A stretch of 64,000 nucleotides of DNA from Salibacterium lacus (GTDB taxonomy: Bacteria > Bacillota > Bacilli > Bacillales > Marinococcaceae). The stretch is from the NCBI RefSeq assembly GCF_042684865.1, contig NZ_JBHUML010000005.1, positions 248,001-312,000 on the forward strand, written 5' to 3'. Shown piece after piece: positions 43,297 to 50,420 of the stretch. The notes under the pieces are model-generated. The model had not been told where the DNA came from. It worked only from the letters and a program-made list of their open reading frames with translations, and made no database searches. The position numbers and the translations under genes are program-made. The number at the start of each line of letters is the position of its first letter. The stretch's first letter is position 1.

Positions 43297-43695
43297 TTAG
43301 ATAATCGCAATTGCTACGGCATGGGCGATCACGACGGAAATCGCAAGCGACATGATCCCTACCGCTTTGTTGTCTTTTGCCAGCTCATCATCCACTTTAA
43401 AGGACGGTGTCAAAAATTCGAACAGGAAATATCCGACAATCAAAAAGACAAACCCGATGACACCCCAGGCGAGCGCTTCCCCGAGGTTGTACGCATTTTC
43501 TGCGGATATTTTCATAATGTAGCCGAGAGCGTAAAGTTTACCCGCCAGCGAAAGCGCCACCGACACGTTCCCGGCCTTGATTTCTTCTCTGTCCTTAAAC
43601 TTCGTCACCTTTTCGAAAATAAAGGCTGCAATAAAAATGACGGCCATGACAATGACAAACCATAGTATCGATTCCCAAAATATTGACATATCCAC
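43297..43695 (-). CDS. DUF350 membrane protein
   Basis: 132 aa, four helices, built as an internal duplication (FEKVTKFKDREEIKAGNVSVALSLAG and FKVDDELAKDNKAVGIMSLAIS, each a part of one half), which is typical of DUF350. Situated between DUF4247 and the SpeE-like gene. Function unknown, probably part of the same membrane complex. Confidence 0.9.
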   Translation of the reverse strand: MDMSIFWESILWFVIVMAVIFIAAFIFEKVTKFKDREEIKAGNVSVALSLAGKLYALGYIMKISAENAYNLGEALAWGVIGFVFLIVGYFLFEFLTPSFKVDDELAKDNKAVGIMSLAISVVIAHAVAIAII

Positions 43696-43723
43696 GTGTA
43701 TTCCTCCTTATCGTATGTAATTA

Positions 43724-44269
43724 TTACTTTCCAAAGCCGAATCCGCCGCCGCGGGTTCCTGTGGAATTGACAGATCCTGAACGGTTGGACCCACGCGTGG
43801 ACGGGTCGCGGTGATAGTTTCCATTCGTGCCGACATATCCTTCATACTGCTTATCGCGGGTCCGGACCCCCATGTTGTACAGATTCGACATGATGCTGAA
43901 CATGGCATACGTTTCCAGCATGGACGGGCTGTAGTTGTTTTCTACAAATTCCTGTTCCGACACTTCCACGAGCGAATCGCCGGGCTGTTCTGAATCCTGC
44001 ATGACCTGGATGGTACGGTCGTCATAGACGAGAAACATCCGTTCTTCATCTTCTGCTGATACCTCTTCCGGGCTGCTGTCTTCCCGGATGGTCGCTGCCG
44101 CTTGAGGAACGGTCGTATCCGGTGCCTTGTAGACGTGGGATTCATTTCCCGCCTCGTCTTCCATGACATTTTCCAGTTCGTAATGCTGAGACACGACTCC
44201 TCCCCCGGATAAGCAGCCCGTGAGCAAAAACACCAGAGCAATCATAATGATGAATACTTTTTTGTGCAA
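43724..44269 (-). CDS. DUF4247 lipoprotein
   Basis: About 181 aa; signal peptide with lipobox LLTGC (TTG at 44269, seven bases after AGGAGG; the neighbouring GTG at 44272 is an alternative). The mature part holds the DUF4247 core (ERMFLVYDDRTIQVMQDSEQ, ENNYSPSMLETYAMFSIMS) and ends in a glycine-rich tail (GTRGGGFGFGK). First gene of the SpeE operon, divergent from pspA. Confidence 0.87.
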   Translation of the reverse strand: MHKKVFIIMIALVFLLTGCLSGGGVVSQHYELENVMEDEAGNESHVYKAPDTTVPQAAATIREDSSPEEVSAEDEERMFLVYDDRTIQVMQDSEQPGDSLVEVSEQEFVENNYSPSMLETYAMFSIMSNLYNMGVRTRDKQYEGYVGTNGNYHRDPSTRGSNRSGSVNSTGTRGGGFGFGK

Positions 44270-44517
44270 CACCTTACCTCCTTTCCTCCACCGGTTGACA
44301 TCAATCATACACCACTGTACGGCTGCGGCACAGTGTTCGTTTCATTTCCATTTTTAATCAGGTGAACGTCTTTCATTTTACGAGAGTCTTATCAAATTGA
44401 AAAGGCGAACGCGGTTTTTTTCACAAATAGGAATTTGTTTTAAAAAATGCACGTCTCCAGTATAATAGAAATAGAAGTGAAAGATGTCTTGAACTTTAAG
44501 TTATCAGGAGGGTTCCT

Positions 44518-45192
44518 ATGAGTATTTTTAAACGGCTGAAAGATGTCACCCTATCGAACATGAACGCCATGCTGGACAAGGCGGAAGATCCGGAAAAGCT
44601 TCTCGATCAATATTTACTTGACATGGAAAAAGATATGAAAGAAGCTGAAACCAACGTAGCCCAGCAGATCAGCATCGAAAAGAAATTCAAGAAACAGCTC
44701 GATGATGCGGTTGAAATGCGGGACAAACGGCAGGAACAGGCGGAAAAAGCCCTCGAAAAAGAAGATGAAGATCTGGCCCGGCGTGCGCTTGAGGACAAGA
44801 ACAAGCACCAGGAAAAAGTCGATGAACTCACCCCTACCCACGAAAACGCCAAGCAGTCCAGCCAGCAGCTCCGCGATCAGCTGCAGGACATGAAAGATGA
44901 ATATGAAAAGATGAAAGCGAAGAAAGAAACGCTGAAAGCGCGGGCAAGCTCCGCCAAAGCACAGCAGAAAATCAACGAATCCATGTCCAGCTTCGGTTCG
45001 GAGAATGCCTCCGCCGGCTTCGACCGGATGTCGGAAAAAGTGGATGAACTCGAGGCCCACGCCGAAACAAGCAAAGAAATGCGCGATTCCGGCAATTCCC
45101 TCGACGATGAACTCGACGAACTCGACAAAGACGACGTCGATGACGAGCTCGCCGCAATGAAAGCAAAAATGAAAGAAAAGAATAACGGGTAA
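44518..45192 (+). CDS. pspA: PspA/IM30/Vipp1 family protein
   Basis: Coiled-coil, ESCRT-III-like membrane-repair protein of 224 aa. N-terminal amphipathic helix (SIFKRLKDVTLSNMNAMLDKAEDPE), long charged coiled coil (25-150), acidic C-terminal region. Follows TCAGGAGGG; a TATAAT box at 44461-44466 is a likely -10. It binds stressed membranes. Divergent from the DUF4247-DUF350-SpeE genes. Confidence 0.93.
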   Translation: MSIFKRLKDVTLSNMNAMLDKAEDPEKLLDQYLLDMEKDMKEAETNVAQQISIEKKFKKQLDDAVEMRDKRQEQAEKALEKEDEDLARRALEDKNKHQEKVDELTPTHENAKQSSQQLRDQLQDMKDEYEKMKAKKETLKARASSAKAQQKINESMSSFGSENASAGFDRMSEKVDELEAHAETSKEMRDSGNSLDDELDELDKDDVDDELAAMKAKMKEKNNG

Positions 45193-45196
45193 AGAA

Positions 45197-45230
45197 AAGG
45201 AGGCGGCCGATCCGGACCGCCTCCTTTATC
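45197..45230 (+). terminator. Terminator of pspA
   Basis: AAGGAGGCGG / CCGCCTCCTT hairpin with a ten-base loop, then TATC. Confidence 0.72.
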
Positions 45231-45246
45231 TATGTAGAAGGACCCC

Positions 45247-45312
45247 GTCCGTGCAGGCCCACCGTCCTCGCCGATATATGGGACTGAACCGCCGATATGT
45301 CCGAACGCAGCA
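45247..45312. repeat. Minimal 21-bp array
   Basis: GCCGATAT begins at 45270 and again at 45291 (21 bases), with a weaker CCGTGCAG 21-22 bases earlier. Short, but it follows the same rule and lies at a convergent gene end. Confidence 0.45.
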
Positions 45313-45327
45313 ATCCCCGCTCCACTC

Positions 45328-45912
45328 TCACCGCAGATTGTCTGCATTGGGAGCCCGGTGGCGGTTCTTGCGCACTTCCTCAAACACATCCGGCGCCCCG
45401 CCGCTCTCGCGCGGCATCGTAATGCTTCCTGCCATCATTTCCTTGAACTGCCCCACTGTCAGCGGCTTGGCGTCTTCCACCAGCTCATACCCGAGCTGGC
45501 CGTTCGGTTCAAGCGTCGCTGTCTTGACGTCGGCAATGCTCGATATTCCCTGTTGGCGCAGCCGCATCTCGAGCGTATCCACCGTGAAGCGCATCTTCCG
45601 CAGCGTCTCATACTGGGGCACTCCTTCTTCAATCACCACTTTTGCCTTCCCGGTCACAAATCGTTCCACCCCGTTAAACTTCATCTGCAGGTACTCAATA
45701 AGCACAAGCATCAGCACAAACATAAGCGTGGCCACTACCGTATTCCATATGCTGTCTTCAATAATCGGCTGGATAATGATCGACCCGATGGAAATCATCA
45801 CGACGGTCTGCGCAAGCGACATCTGCGAAATCGACTTGCGCCCGGCAATCCGCAGTATAAGAATTCCGGCCGCCACAAGCAGCACCGATTCCCAGATTAC
45901 ATCAACATTCAT
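45328..45912 (-). CDS. YetF/DUF421 membrane protein
   Basis: 194 aa. Three N-terminal helices with RIAGRKSISQMSLAQTVVMI and IGSIIIQPI, then the DUF421 soluble domain (VIEEGVPQYETLRKMRFTVDTLEMRLRQ in part). YetF-like proteins are widespread in Bacillus, some appear in spores; the function is not settled. Confidence 0.9.
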   Translation of the reverse strand: MNVDVIWESVLLVAAGILILRIAGRKSISQMSLAQTVVMISIGSIIIQPIIEDSIWNTVVATLMFVLMLVLIEYLQMKFNGVERFVTGKAKVVIEEGVPQYETLRKMRFTVDTLEMRLRQQGISSIADVKTATLEPNGQLGYELVEDAKPLTVGQFKEMMAGSITMPRESGGAPDVFEEVRKNRHRAPNADNLR

Positions 45913-45984
45913 AACTCCGTATCCTTTCTGAATTTTTACTTAGTATGAGAAAGAATACCCGGGGTTATGCGGCCCCTGGTTCCA

Positions 45985-46197
45985 TCAGCGCAGGAAAAGA
46001 GCATAAACGGCGTAAAGCACAAATAGCACGACAATCAGTACAAGGAACCCTTTCCATCCGAGCCCGCGCAGGAGATCAGACGCACCGCCGACCTGGGAAC
46101 GGTGGTATCCGTCTCTTGCATTTCCCACCGCATGATGACGCCGCTCCTGCTCCTTCATTTTTTCCTGTTTTCGATCCGGACGCTTTTCCTCTGCCAT
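45985..46197 (-). CDS. Small membrane protein, DUF6366-like
   Basis: 70 aa: charged N-terminal half (RPDRKQEKMKEQERR), a short amphipathic stretch (GGASDLLRGLGWKG) and one C-terminal membrane helix. The pattern fits the DUF6366 group of Bacillaceae. Ribosome site GGAGGGACG upstream. Confidence 0.68.
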   Translation of the reverse strand: MAEEKRPDRKQEKMKEQERRHHAVGNARDGYHRSQVGGASDLLRGLGWKGFLVLIVVLFVLYAVYALFLR

Positions 46198-46287
46198 CGA
46201 TCGTCCCTCCTTTTTCTTCCTCCCATTCTACCGCAACACCCAAGCACCATCCAACACCGGCCTGGAAAATAATGATGGGATGTTTTC

Positions 46288-46317
46288 TTACAAATATGTA
46301 GATGGCGCGCATATTAT
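46288..46317 (+). promoter_or_regulatory. Promoter of the 22-aa peptide gene
   Basis: -35 TTACAA (46288-46293), 18-base spacer, -10 TATTAT (46312-46317). Confidence 0.5.
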
Positions 46318-46357
46318 ATGCGACACTACACTTAATCACATATTAGGAGGGAACAAC

Positions 46358-46426
46358 GTGAACAGATACAGAAATCCCGGCATGCTGGCGATGATGAAAC
46401 TGACGTATGTTGTACTCTTCCGGTAA
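46358..46426 (+). CDS. Putative 22-aa peptide
   Basis: GTG at 46358 follows a full AGGAGGGA ribosome site; stop at 46426. The product begins VNRYRNPGMLAMM and ends in a short hydrophobic stretch. It has its own promoter-like sequence and a strong terminator 40 bases downstream, so the transcript seems dedicated to this frame. Alternatively it is a small regulatory RNA with a leader peptide. Confidence 0.5.
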   Translation: MNRYRNPGMLAMMKLTYVVLFR

Positions 46427-46466
46427 ACGGCGCGGTAACAAAGAAAGAACCAATTTTACAATGATA

Positions 46467-46506
46467 CCCGGACGCTTTCTGCACAGAAATCGTCCGGGCT
46501 TTTTTG
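46467..46506 (+). terminator. Intrinsic terminator after the 22-aa peptide
   Basis: CCCGGACG / CGTCCGGG with 16-base loop containing a small inner stem, then CTTTTTTG. Confidence 0.8.
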
Positions 46507-46549
46507 TGCTGCGGACGCCCGTGCGGAAAAATACTCTGCTGCGGCCTTT

Positions 46550-46706
46550 GGCATGTAAATGTGTCTATTTGGCATGTAAATCACCAGATCCGGCATGTAA
46601 CGGACCTTATTCGGCAGGTACCATGCGGCTTGGACTGTATTTCCTGTTCGTTGGCATGTAAATCAGAGAATTCCGCATGTAAACAGACACATTCCGCTTG
46701 TAAGTC
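46550..46706. repeat. 21-bp phased array, word GGCATGTAAAT
   Basis: Word GGCATGTAA (variants GGCAGGTA, CGCATGTAA, CGCTTGTAA) begins at 46550, 46571, 46592, 46613, then 46653, 46674 and 46695: steps 21, 21, 21, 40, 21, 21. The middle 40 covers a degenerate unit. The rest of the 46507-46924 gap has a cre-like TGAAAGCGCG near 46885 but no gene. Confidence 0.88.
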
Positions 46707-46924
46707 CCTGCCTGACCCTCGTTCTCGCACCAGGCAGAACGTGCACCGTAACACATAGCCAACCCCCGCAGCACACCGTTTTCCTTTTCTGTTGGAAGAT
46801 AAGGACTTTTCACACATATCGGATGACCCCCAAATTCAAAGCAAAAGGGAGGAAAAAAGAGATAAAGCGCTTTTTCACGCGCTTTCATAGGAAATGTTGT
46901 CGTTTTCATGGGATTTTCACGACG

Positions 46925-46953
46925 TTGTCTGTTTGCATGGCTGGGAGTATGAT
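46925..46953 (+). promoter_or_regulatory. Promoter of the 31-aa protein gene
   Basis: -35 TTGTCT (46925-46930), 17-base spacer, -10 TATGAT (46948-46953), 35 bases upstream of the start codon. Confidence 0.6.
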
Positions 46954-46987
46954 GCAGATAGAACTTAAGCGATAGGGGGAACGCAAG

Positions 46988-47083
46988 ATGAAGCGCGTAT
47001 TTAAAAGTGTCCTCAATTCCATTTATGAATCTCAGGAACGTAAAGCAAAAAAAATGCTCGAAAACCGTACGTTCATCGACTAA
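46988..47083 (+). CDS. Putative 31-aa basic protein
   Basis: ATG at 46988 after AGGGGGAACG; stop TAA at 47081. Begins MKRVFKSVLNSIYESQERK and ends MLENRTFID; highly charged, likely a single amphipathic helix. Own promoter and a perfect terminator make it a convincing, very short gene. No family recognised. Confidence 0.6.
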   Translation: MKRVFKSVLNSIYESQERKAKKMLENRTFID

Positions 47084-47123
47084 TGCAATGGACCCGGTGA
47101 CAGGGTAAGATATAAATACTCGT

Positions 47124-47163
47124 AAAAACGTCCGGAAGCACCGCGCTTCCGGACGTTTTTTTT
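47124..47163. terminator. Bidirectional terminator
   Basis: AAAACGTCCGGAAGC / GCTTCCGGACGTTTT with ACCGC-type loop; U tracts on both strands serve the 31-aa gene and the convergent araQ-like gene. Confidence 0.88.
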
Positions 47164-48013
47164 ACCCTTTAATACCGGTGAAACTGACCCCTTTGACAAT
47201 TTGTTTCTCAAAAATGAGAAACGCGATTATAACCGGCAGCGAGGCAATCGCATTCACCGTCATTGGCAGCATATAAGTCGTGGAATACGTAGAGTTAAAG
47301 GACGGAATACCGATTGGAAGCGTATACAATTCTTCGGATACAATCGCCAGAAACGGCCACAGAAAGTTGTTCCACGAACCGATAAACGTGAAGATCGCGA
47401 TAGCGGCCATGGCCGGTTTGGCAAGCGGAAGTACAATATTCCAGTACAGGCGCCAGTGCGAGCAGCCGTCGATTTTCGCGCTTTCCATCAGCTCATCCGG
47501 GACCCCGTCAAAGAAACTCTTAAGAATAATCACCCCGATCGGGGACGCGGTCATCGGCAGGATAAGGGCCGTATAGGAATCAAGCAGGTTCATGCTTTTT
47601 ACGATTTCAAACAGAGGAATAATCGTCGCTTCCCCCGGTACCATCATCCCGGCGAGAAAGAACAGAAAAATGGCCCGCCGGTAGCGGAACTTAATTTTGG
47701 AAATCGCAAATGCTGCAAGCGACGTCACAATTAAAGTAATGACCGTCGTCGCAAACCCGACAAAGGCGCTGTTGAACAACCAGAGCAGCACATCACTTTC
47801 TCCCACCACTGCAGCGTAGTTGGACAACGTATACGGCGGTGTAAACCAGTTAAGCGGAGCGGTGATCGACATGTCTTCGGGCTTCACCGAGACAAACAGC
47901 ATCCAGATAATTGGAAAAAGGAAAACGCCTGCCAGAATCACCCCGATGAGAATCTTGATGCGCAGGTAAGGATCACGATTCCGCTGCAGCAGCGTGTTTT
48001 TCGTTTGACTCAT
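47162..48013 (-). CDS. Arabino-oligosaccharide ABC permease (AraQ-like)
   Basis: 283 aa, six TM segments, MalG-type CUT1 permease with EAA loop ESAKIDGCSHWRLYWN. Encoded last in the order arabinofuranosidase, binding protein, permease, permease, which mirrors araNPQ-abfA of B. subtilis. No ATPase present; a shared MsmX-type ATPase is assumed. Confidence 0.86.
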   Translation of the reverse strand: MSQTKNTLLQRNRDPYLRIKILIGVILAGVFLFPIIWMLFVSVKPEDMSITAPLNWFTPPYTLSNYAAVVGESDVLLWLFNSAFVGFATTVITLIVTSLAAFAISKIKFRYRRAIFLFFLAGMMVPGEATIIPLFEIVKSMNLLDSYTALILPMTASPIGVIILKSFFDGVPDELMESAKIDGCSHWRLYWNIVLPLAKPAMAAIAIFTFIGSWNNFLWPFLAIVSEELYTLPIGIPSFNSTYSTTYMLPMTVNAIASLPVIIAFLIFEKQIVKGVSFTGIKG

Positions 48014-48030
48014 TTTGATGTACCTCCCTT

Positions 48031-48915
48031 TTAGATCATACGGCCCTGTCCGCCGCTGCGGATCTGGATAACCGAAAAGATAAGCAGAATAAAGAACAGC
48101 ACGTAAGACATAGCCGCCGCGTACCCAAGATCATATTGTTCAAAGCCCATCTCGTAAATATACTGAATCAGCGGACGCGTCGAGGTCCCCGGACCCCCGT
48201 CGGTGATCAGTAGAATTTGGGCGAACACTTTGAATGAAGCGAGCACCTGTAATAGAAAAATAACCCGGGAAATCGGAATGAGCTGCGGCAGGGTCACATC
48301 TTTAAACATCTGCCAGCGCGTGGCCCCGTCAATTTCGGCTGCTTCATAGTACGAATCCGGGATATCCTGAAGCGAAGTCAAAAACAAAATGAAGTTGAAA
48401 CCGACTGTCCACCATAAGGTGACCCCGACAATGCTTACCCAGGCGAGCACCGGGTTGGCCAGCCAGTACACCTGCCCTTCAAATCCAACGGAATTCAACA
48501 GATTATTCACGATGCCGCTGTACGGCTGAAGCATAAAAATCGCAATATAGGAAATAACCGAAACCGACAGGATACTCGGAATAAAGTAGGACCCTCTTAA
48601 AAACGTCCGCATTTTCGGACCGACATTAATATTGGCAAGCAGTGCCAGCACCAGCGCAAGCAGAATCATGCCCGGCGTGGACAGAATCACAAACAGTGTC
48701 GTATTCCAAAGCGACTGCCAGAAGTCCGGGTCCGTAAACAGCGCCGTGTACTGCGAAAACCCGGCAAACTCCCCCTGCTCAATCAGCGACCAGTTAAAAA
48801 AGCTCATCTGCAGCCCTTTGAATATCGGAAAAATCGTAAACACTACATAAATGAGAAAAAAGGGAAGTAAAAACATGCCGGCGATCATGTCATTTCGCAA
48901 AGCCTGATTTTTCAT
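48031..48915 (-). CDS. Arabino-oligosaccharide ABC permease (AraP-like)
   Basis: 294 aa MalF-type permease, EAA loop EAAEIDGATRWQMFKD. 17 bases before the AraQ-like gene and 24 after the binding protein gene. Confidence 0.86.
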   Translation of the reverse strand: MKNQALRNDMIAGMFLLPFFLIYVVFTIFPIFKGLQMSFFNWSLIEQGEFAGFSQYTALFTDPDFWQSLWNTTLFVILSTPGMILLALVLALLANINVGPKMRTFLRGSYFIPSILSVSVISYIAIFMLQPYSGIVNNLLNSVGFEGQVYWLANPVLAWVSIVGVTLWWTVGFNFILFLTSLQDIPDSYYEAAEIDGATRWQMFKDVTLPQLIPISRVIFLLQVLASFKVFAQILLITDGGPGTSTRPLIQYIYEMGFEQYDLGYAAAMSYVLFFILLIFSVIQIRSGGQGRMI

Positions 48916-48939
48916 TCGTCTGCCCCTCCTGTTCTATAT

Positions 48940-50214
48940 TTATTTCACCAGTTCGTCGAGTTCCTGCTCCAGGTTTTCAATGCCTTCCTGCGGTGTCACC
49001 CGGCCGGCCCAGATCTCATCAAGGTTTCTCATCATAACGTCGGTGGACATGTTCGAGTAAATCGTTCCCGATGGCTGCTCCACGTCTTCTACCACGCCGG
49101 CATAATCCGGACGGTACGGCATCTCATTAAATTCTTCGGAAGCTGCTACTTCATCGTTGGCCGGAATATGTCCTGCCTGCGCCCACTGTGCCTGATTGTC
49201 GTGAAGATAGCTCATGAAAGCTGCCGCGCCGGCCGTTTTTTCATCGGTGGTGCTTTCTTGTTCCGGAATGAAAAGTGTATGGGAATCGCCGTACGTTGCC
49301 GGTTCCTCAAACAGTGTTGGAATCGGCTGCGCGATAAATTCAAACGACTCATCCGTTTCCCACACTCCAGTCCCCCATACTCCTGTTATAAGACTCAATG
49401 CACGGTCGGTCTGAAACTGCTCGTAAGGATCGGAAATATTCGGAGGAATGAATCCCTCTTTTCCAAACATACTTTTCAGGTATTCTGCTGCTTCTACCGC
49501 CGTTTTGTTATCCATCGTAACGTCCGGCTCCTGAAGGTCATCGGAGTAGATGTCACTTCCGCCCATCTGATGATAGAACGCCCACCACAAGGTGAAAGCA
49601 TCATAACCGACCGTCGGCACCGCTAGTGGTATTGTATCCGGAAGCGCCTCTTCGGCCCGCTGGTAAAAATCAATGAATCCTTCCGGCGTCTCTTCCATAT
49701 CCACTTCTCCAGATTCTGTTAACAGTCCCGCCTCTTCGAGAAGGGTTTTATTGAAAAACATCACAGTCGGGTGAGTATCGATAGGAAACGAATGAATCTT
49801 GTTGTCTTCCATCTTCAGCGTTTGGAGAATGTTTTCGTTCACTTCCGTCAAATCAAGATCTGCATTTTCCGCCGGTTCATCAATCGGCTTTGTCAATCCA
49901 AGGTTGTAAAATTCCGGGATGATCGATGCGTGAGCAACCGCCATATCAGGACCGCGGTTGGCAGCCACACTCGTCACCACTTTCGTATAATGATCAGCCG
50001 CTTCCGACGGTGCCGGCATGACCACTTCATACTCCTCCTGGCTCTCGTTAAAACCGTCTATTAAAGACTGCATATACGCCTGATCTCCTCCACTGAACAA
50101 GGACCACATCTCCACCTCCACCGGACCAGTTTCCGCGCTGGAACCCGCGTCCTGAGACTGACATCCGGCGGCCATGAGCAGCAGTACCATTCCTGCATAA
50201 ACGGGTTTTTTCAT
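48940..50214 (-). CDS. Oligosaccharide-binding lipoprotein (AraN-like)
   Basis: 424 aa solute-binding protein. Short signal peptide with lipobox MAAGC (cysteine near 18), acidic linker, then VEMWSLFSGGDQAYMQSLID typical of family 1 binding proteins. Behind its own promoter with an AraR-like palindrome and a cre-like site, downstream of the GH51 gene. Ligand inferred to be arabino-oligosaccharide. Confidence 0.88.
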   Translation of the reverse strand: MKKPVYAGMVLLLMAAGCQSQDAGSSAETGPVEVEMWSLFSGGDQAYMQSLIDGFNESQEEYEVVMPAPSEAADHYTKVVTSVAANRGPDMAVAHASIIPEFYNLGLTKPIDEPAENADLDLTEVNENILQTLKMEDNKIHSFPIDTHPTVMFFNKTLLEEAGLLTESGEVDMEETPEGFIDFYQRAEEALPDTIPLAVPTVGYDAFTLWWAFYHQMGGSDIYSDDLQEPDVTMDNKTAVEAAEYLKSMFGKEGFIPPNISDPYEQFQTDRALSLITGVWGTGVWETDESFEFIAQPIPTLFEEPATYGDSHTLFIPEQESTTDEKTAGAAAFMSYLHDNQAQWAQAGHIPANDEVAASEEFNEMPYRPDYAGVVEDVEQPSGTIYSNMSTDVMMRNLDEIWAGRVTPQEGIENLEQELDELVK

Positions 50215-50235
50215 GTTTCCTCCTCCTTCCCTTAA

Positions 50236-50250
50236 TTAAAGCGCTTTCAA
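50236..50250 (-). promoter_or_regulatory. cre-like site before araN-like gene
   Basis: TTGAAAGCGCTTTAA on the minus strand, one mismatch to the cre consensus, 22 bases before the start codon. Confidence 0.65.
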
Positions 50251-50296
50251 AAATTCTTGTTCGTACATATGGATAAAAAAATAAGAAGCACTACTT

Positions 50297-50312
50297 ACTT
50301 ATACGTATAAGT
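50297..50312. promoter_or_regulatory. AraR-like operator of the importer operon
   Basis: Perfect 16-base palindrome ACTTATACGTATAAGT, close to the known AraR box ATTTGTACGTACAAAT; it begins just downstream of the -10 element. Confidence 0.75.
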
Positions 50313-50319
50313 TACAATA

Positions 50320-50348
50320 ATTATAAGCGTGGGAGGAAGAAAAGGCAA
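50320..50348 (-). promoter_or_regulatory. Promoter of the araNPQ-like operon
   Basis: -35 TTGCCT (50343-50348), 17-base spacer, -10 TATAAT (50320-50325) on the minus strand. Confidence 0.72.
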
Positions 50349-50376
50349 CAGTATTTTTACAATTTTGGAAATATAA

Positions 50377-50409
50377 AAGAAAAATCCCCTGCCTATGTGG
50401 CAGAGGATG
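50377..50409 (-). terminator. Terminator of the GH51 gene
   Basis: Minus strand ATCCTCTGCC / GGCAGGGGAT hairpin with ACATA loop, then TTTTCTTTT. It separates the GH51 gene from the importer operon. Confidence 0.78.
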
Positions 50410-50420
50410 ACAGTAACCTA

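Noticed and set aside
44400..44460. Sigma-W type promoter before pspA
   Set aside because: No TGAAAC-16-CGTA pattern found; only a TATAAT box with a poor -35 is visible.
46865..46890. cre box pair upstream of the 31-aa gene
   Set aside because: TGAAAGCGCG and AAAGCGCTTT are only partial matches with mismatches at fixed positions; not convincing.
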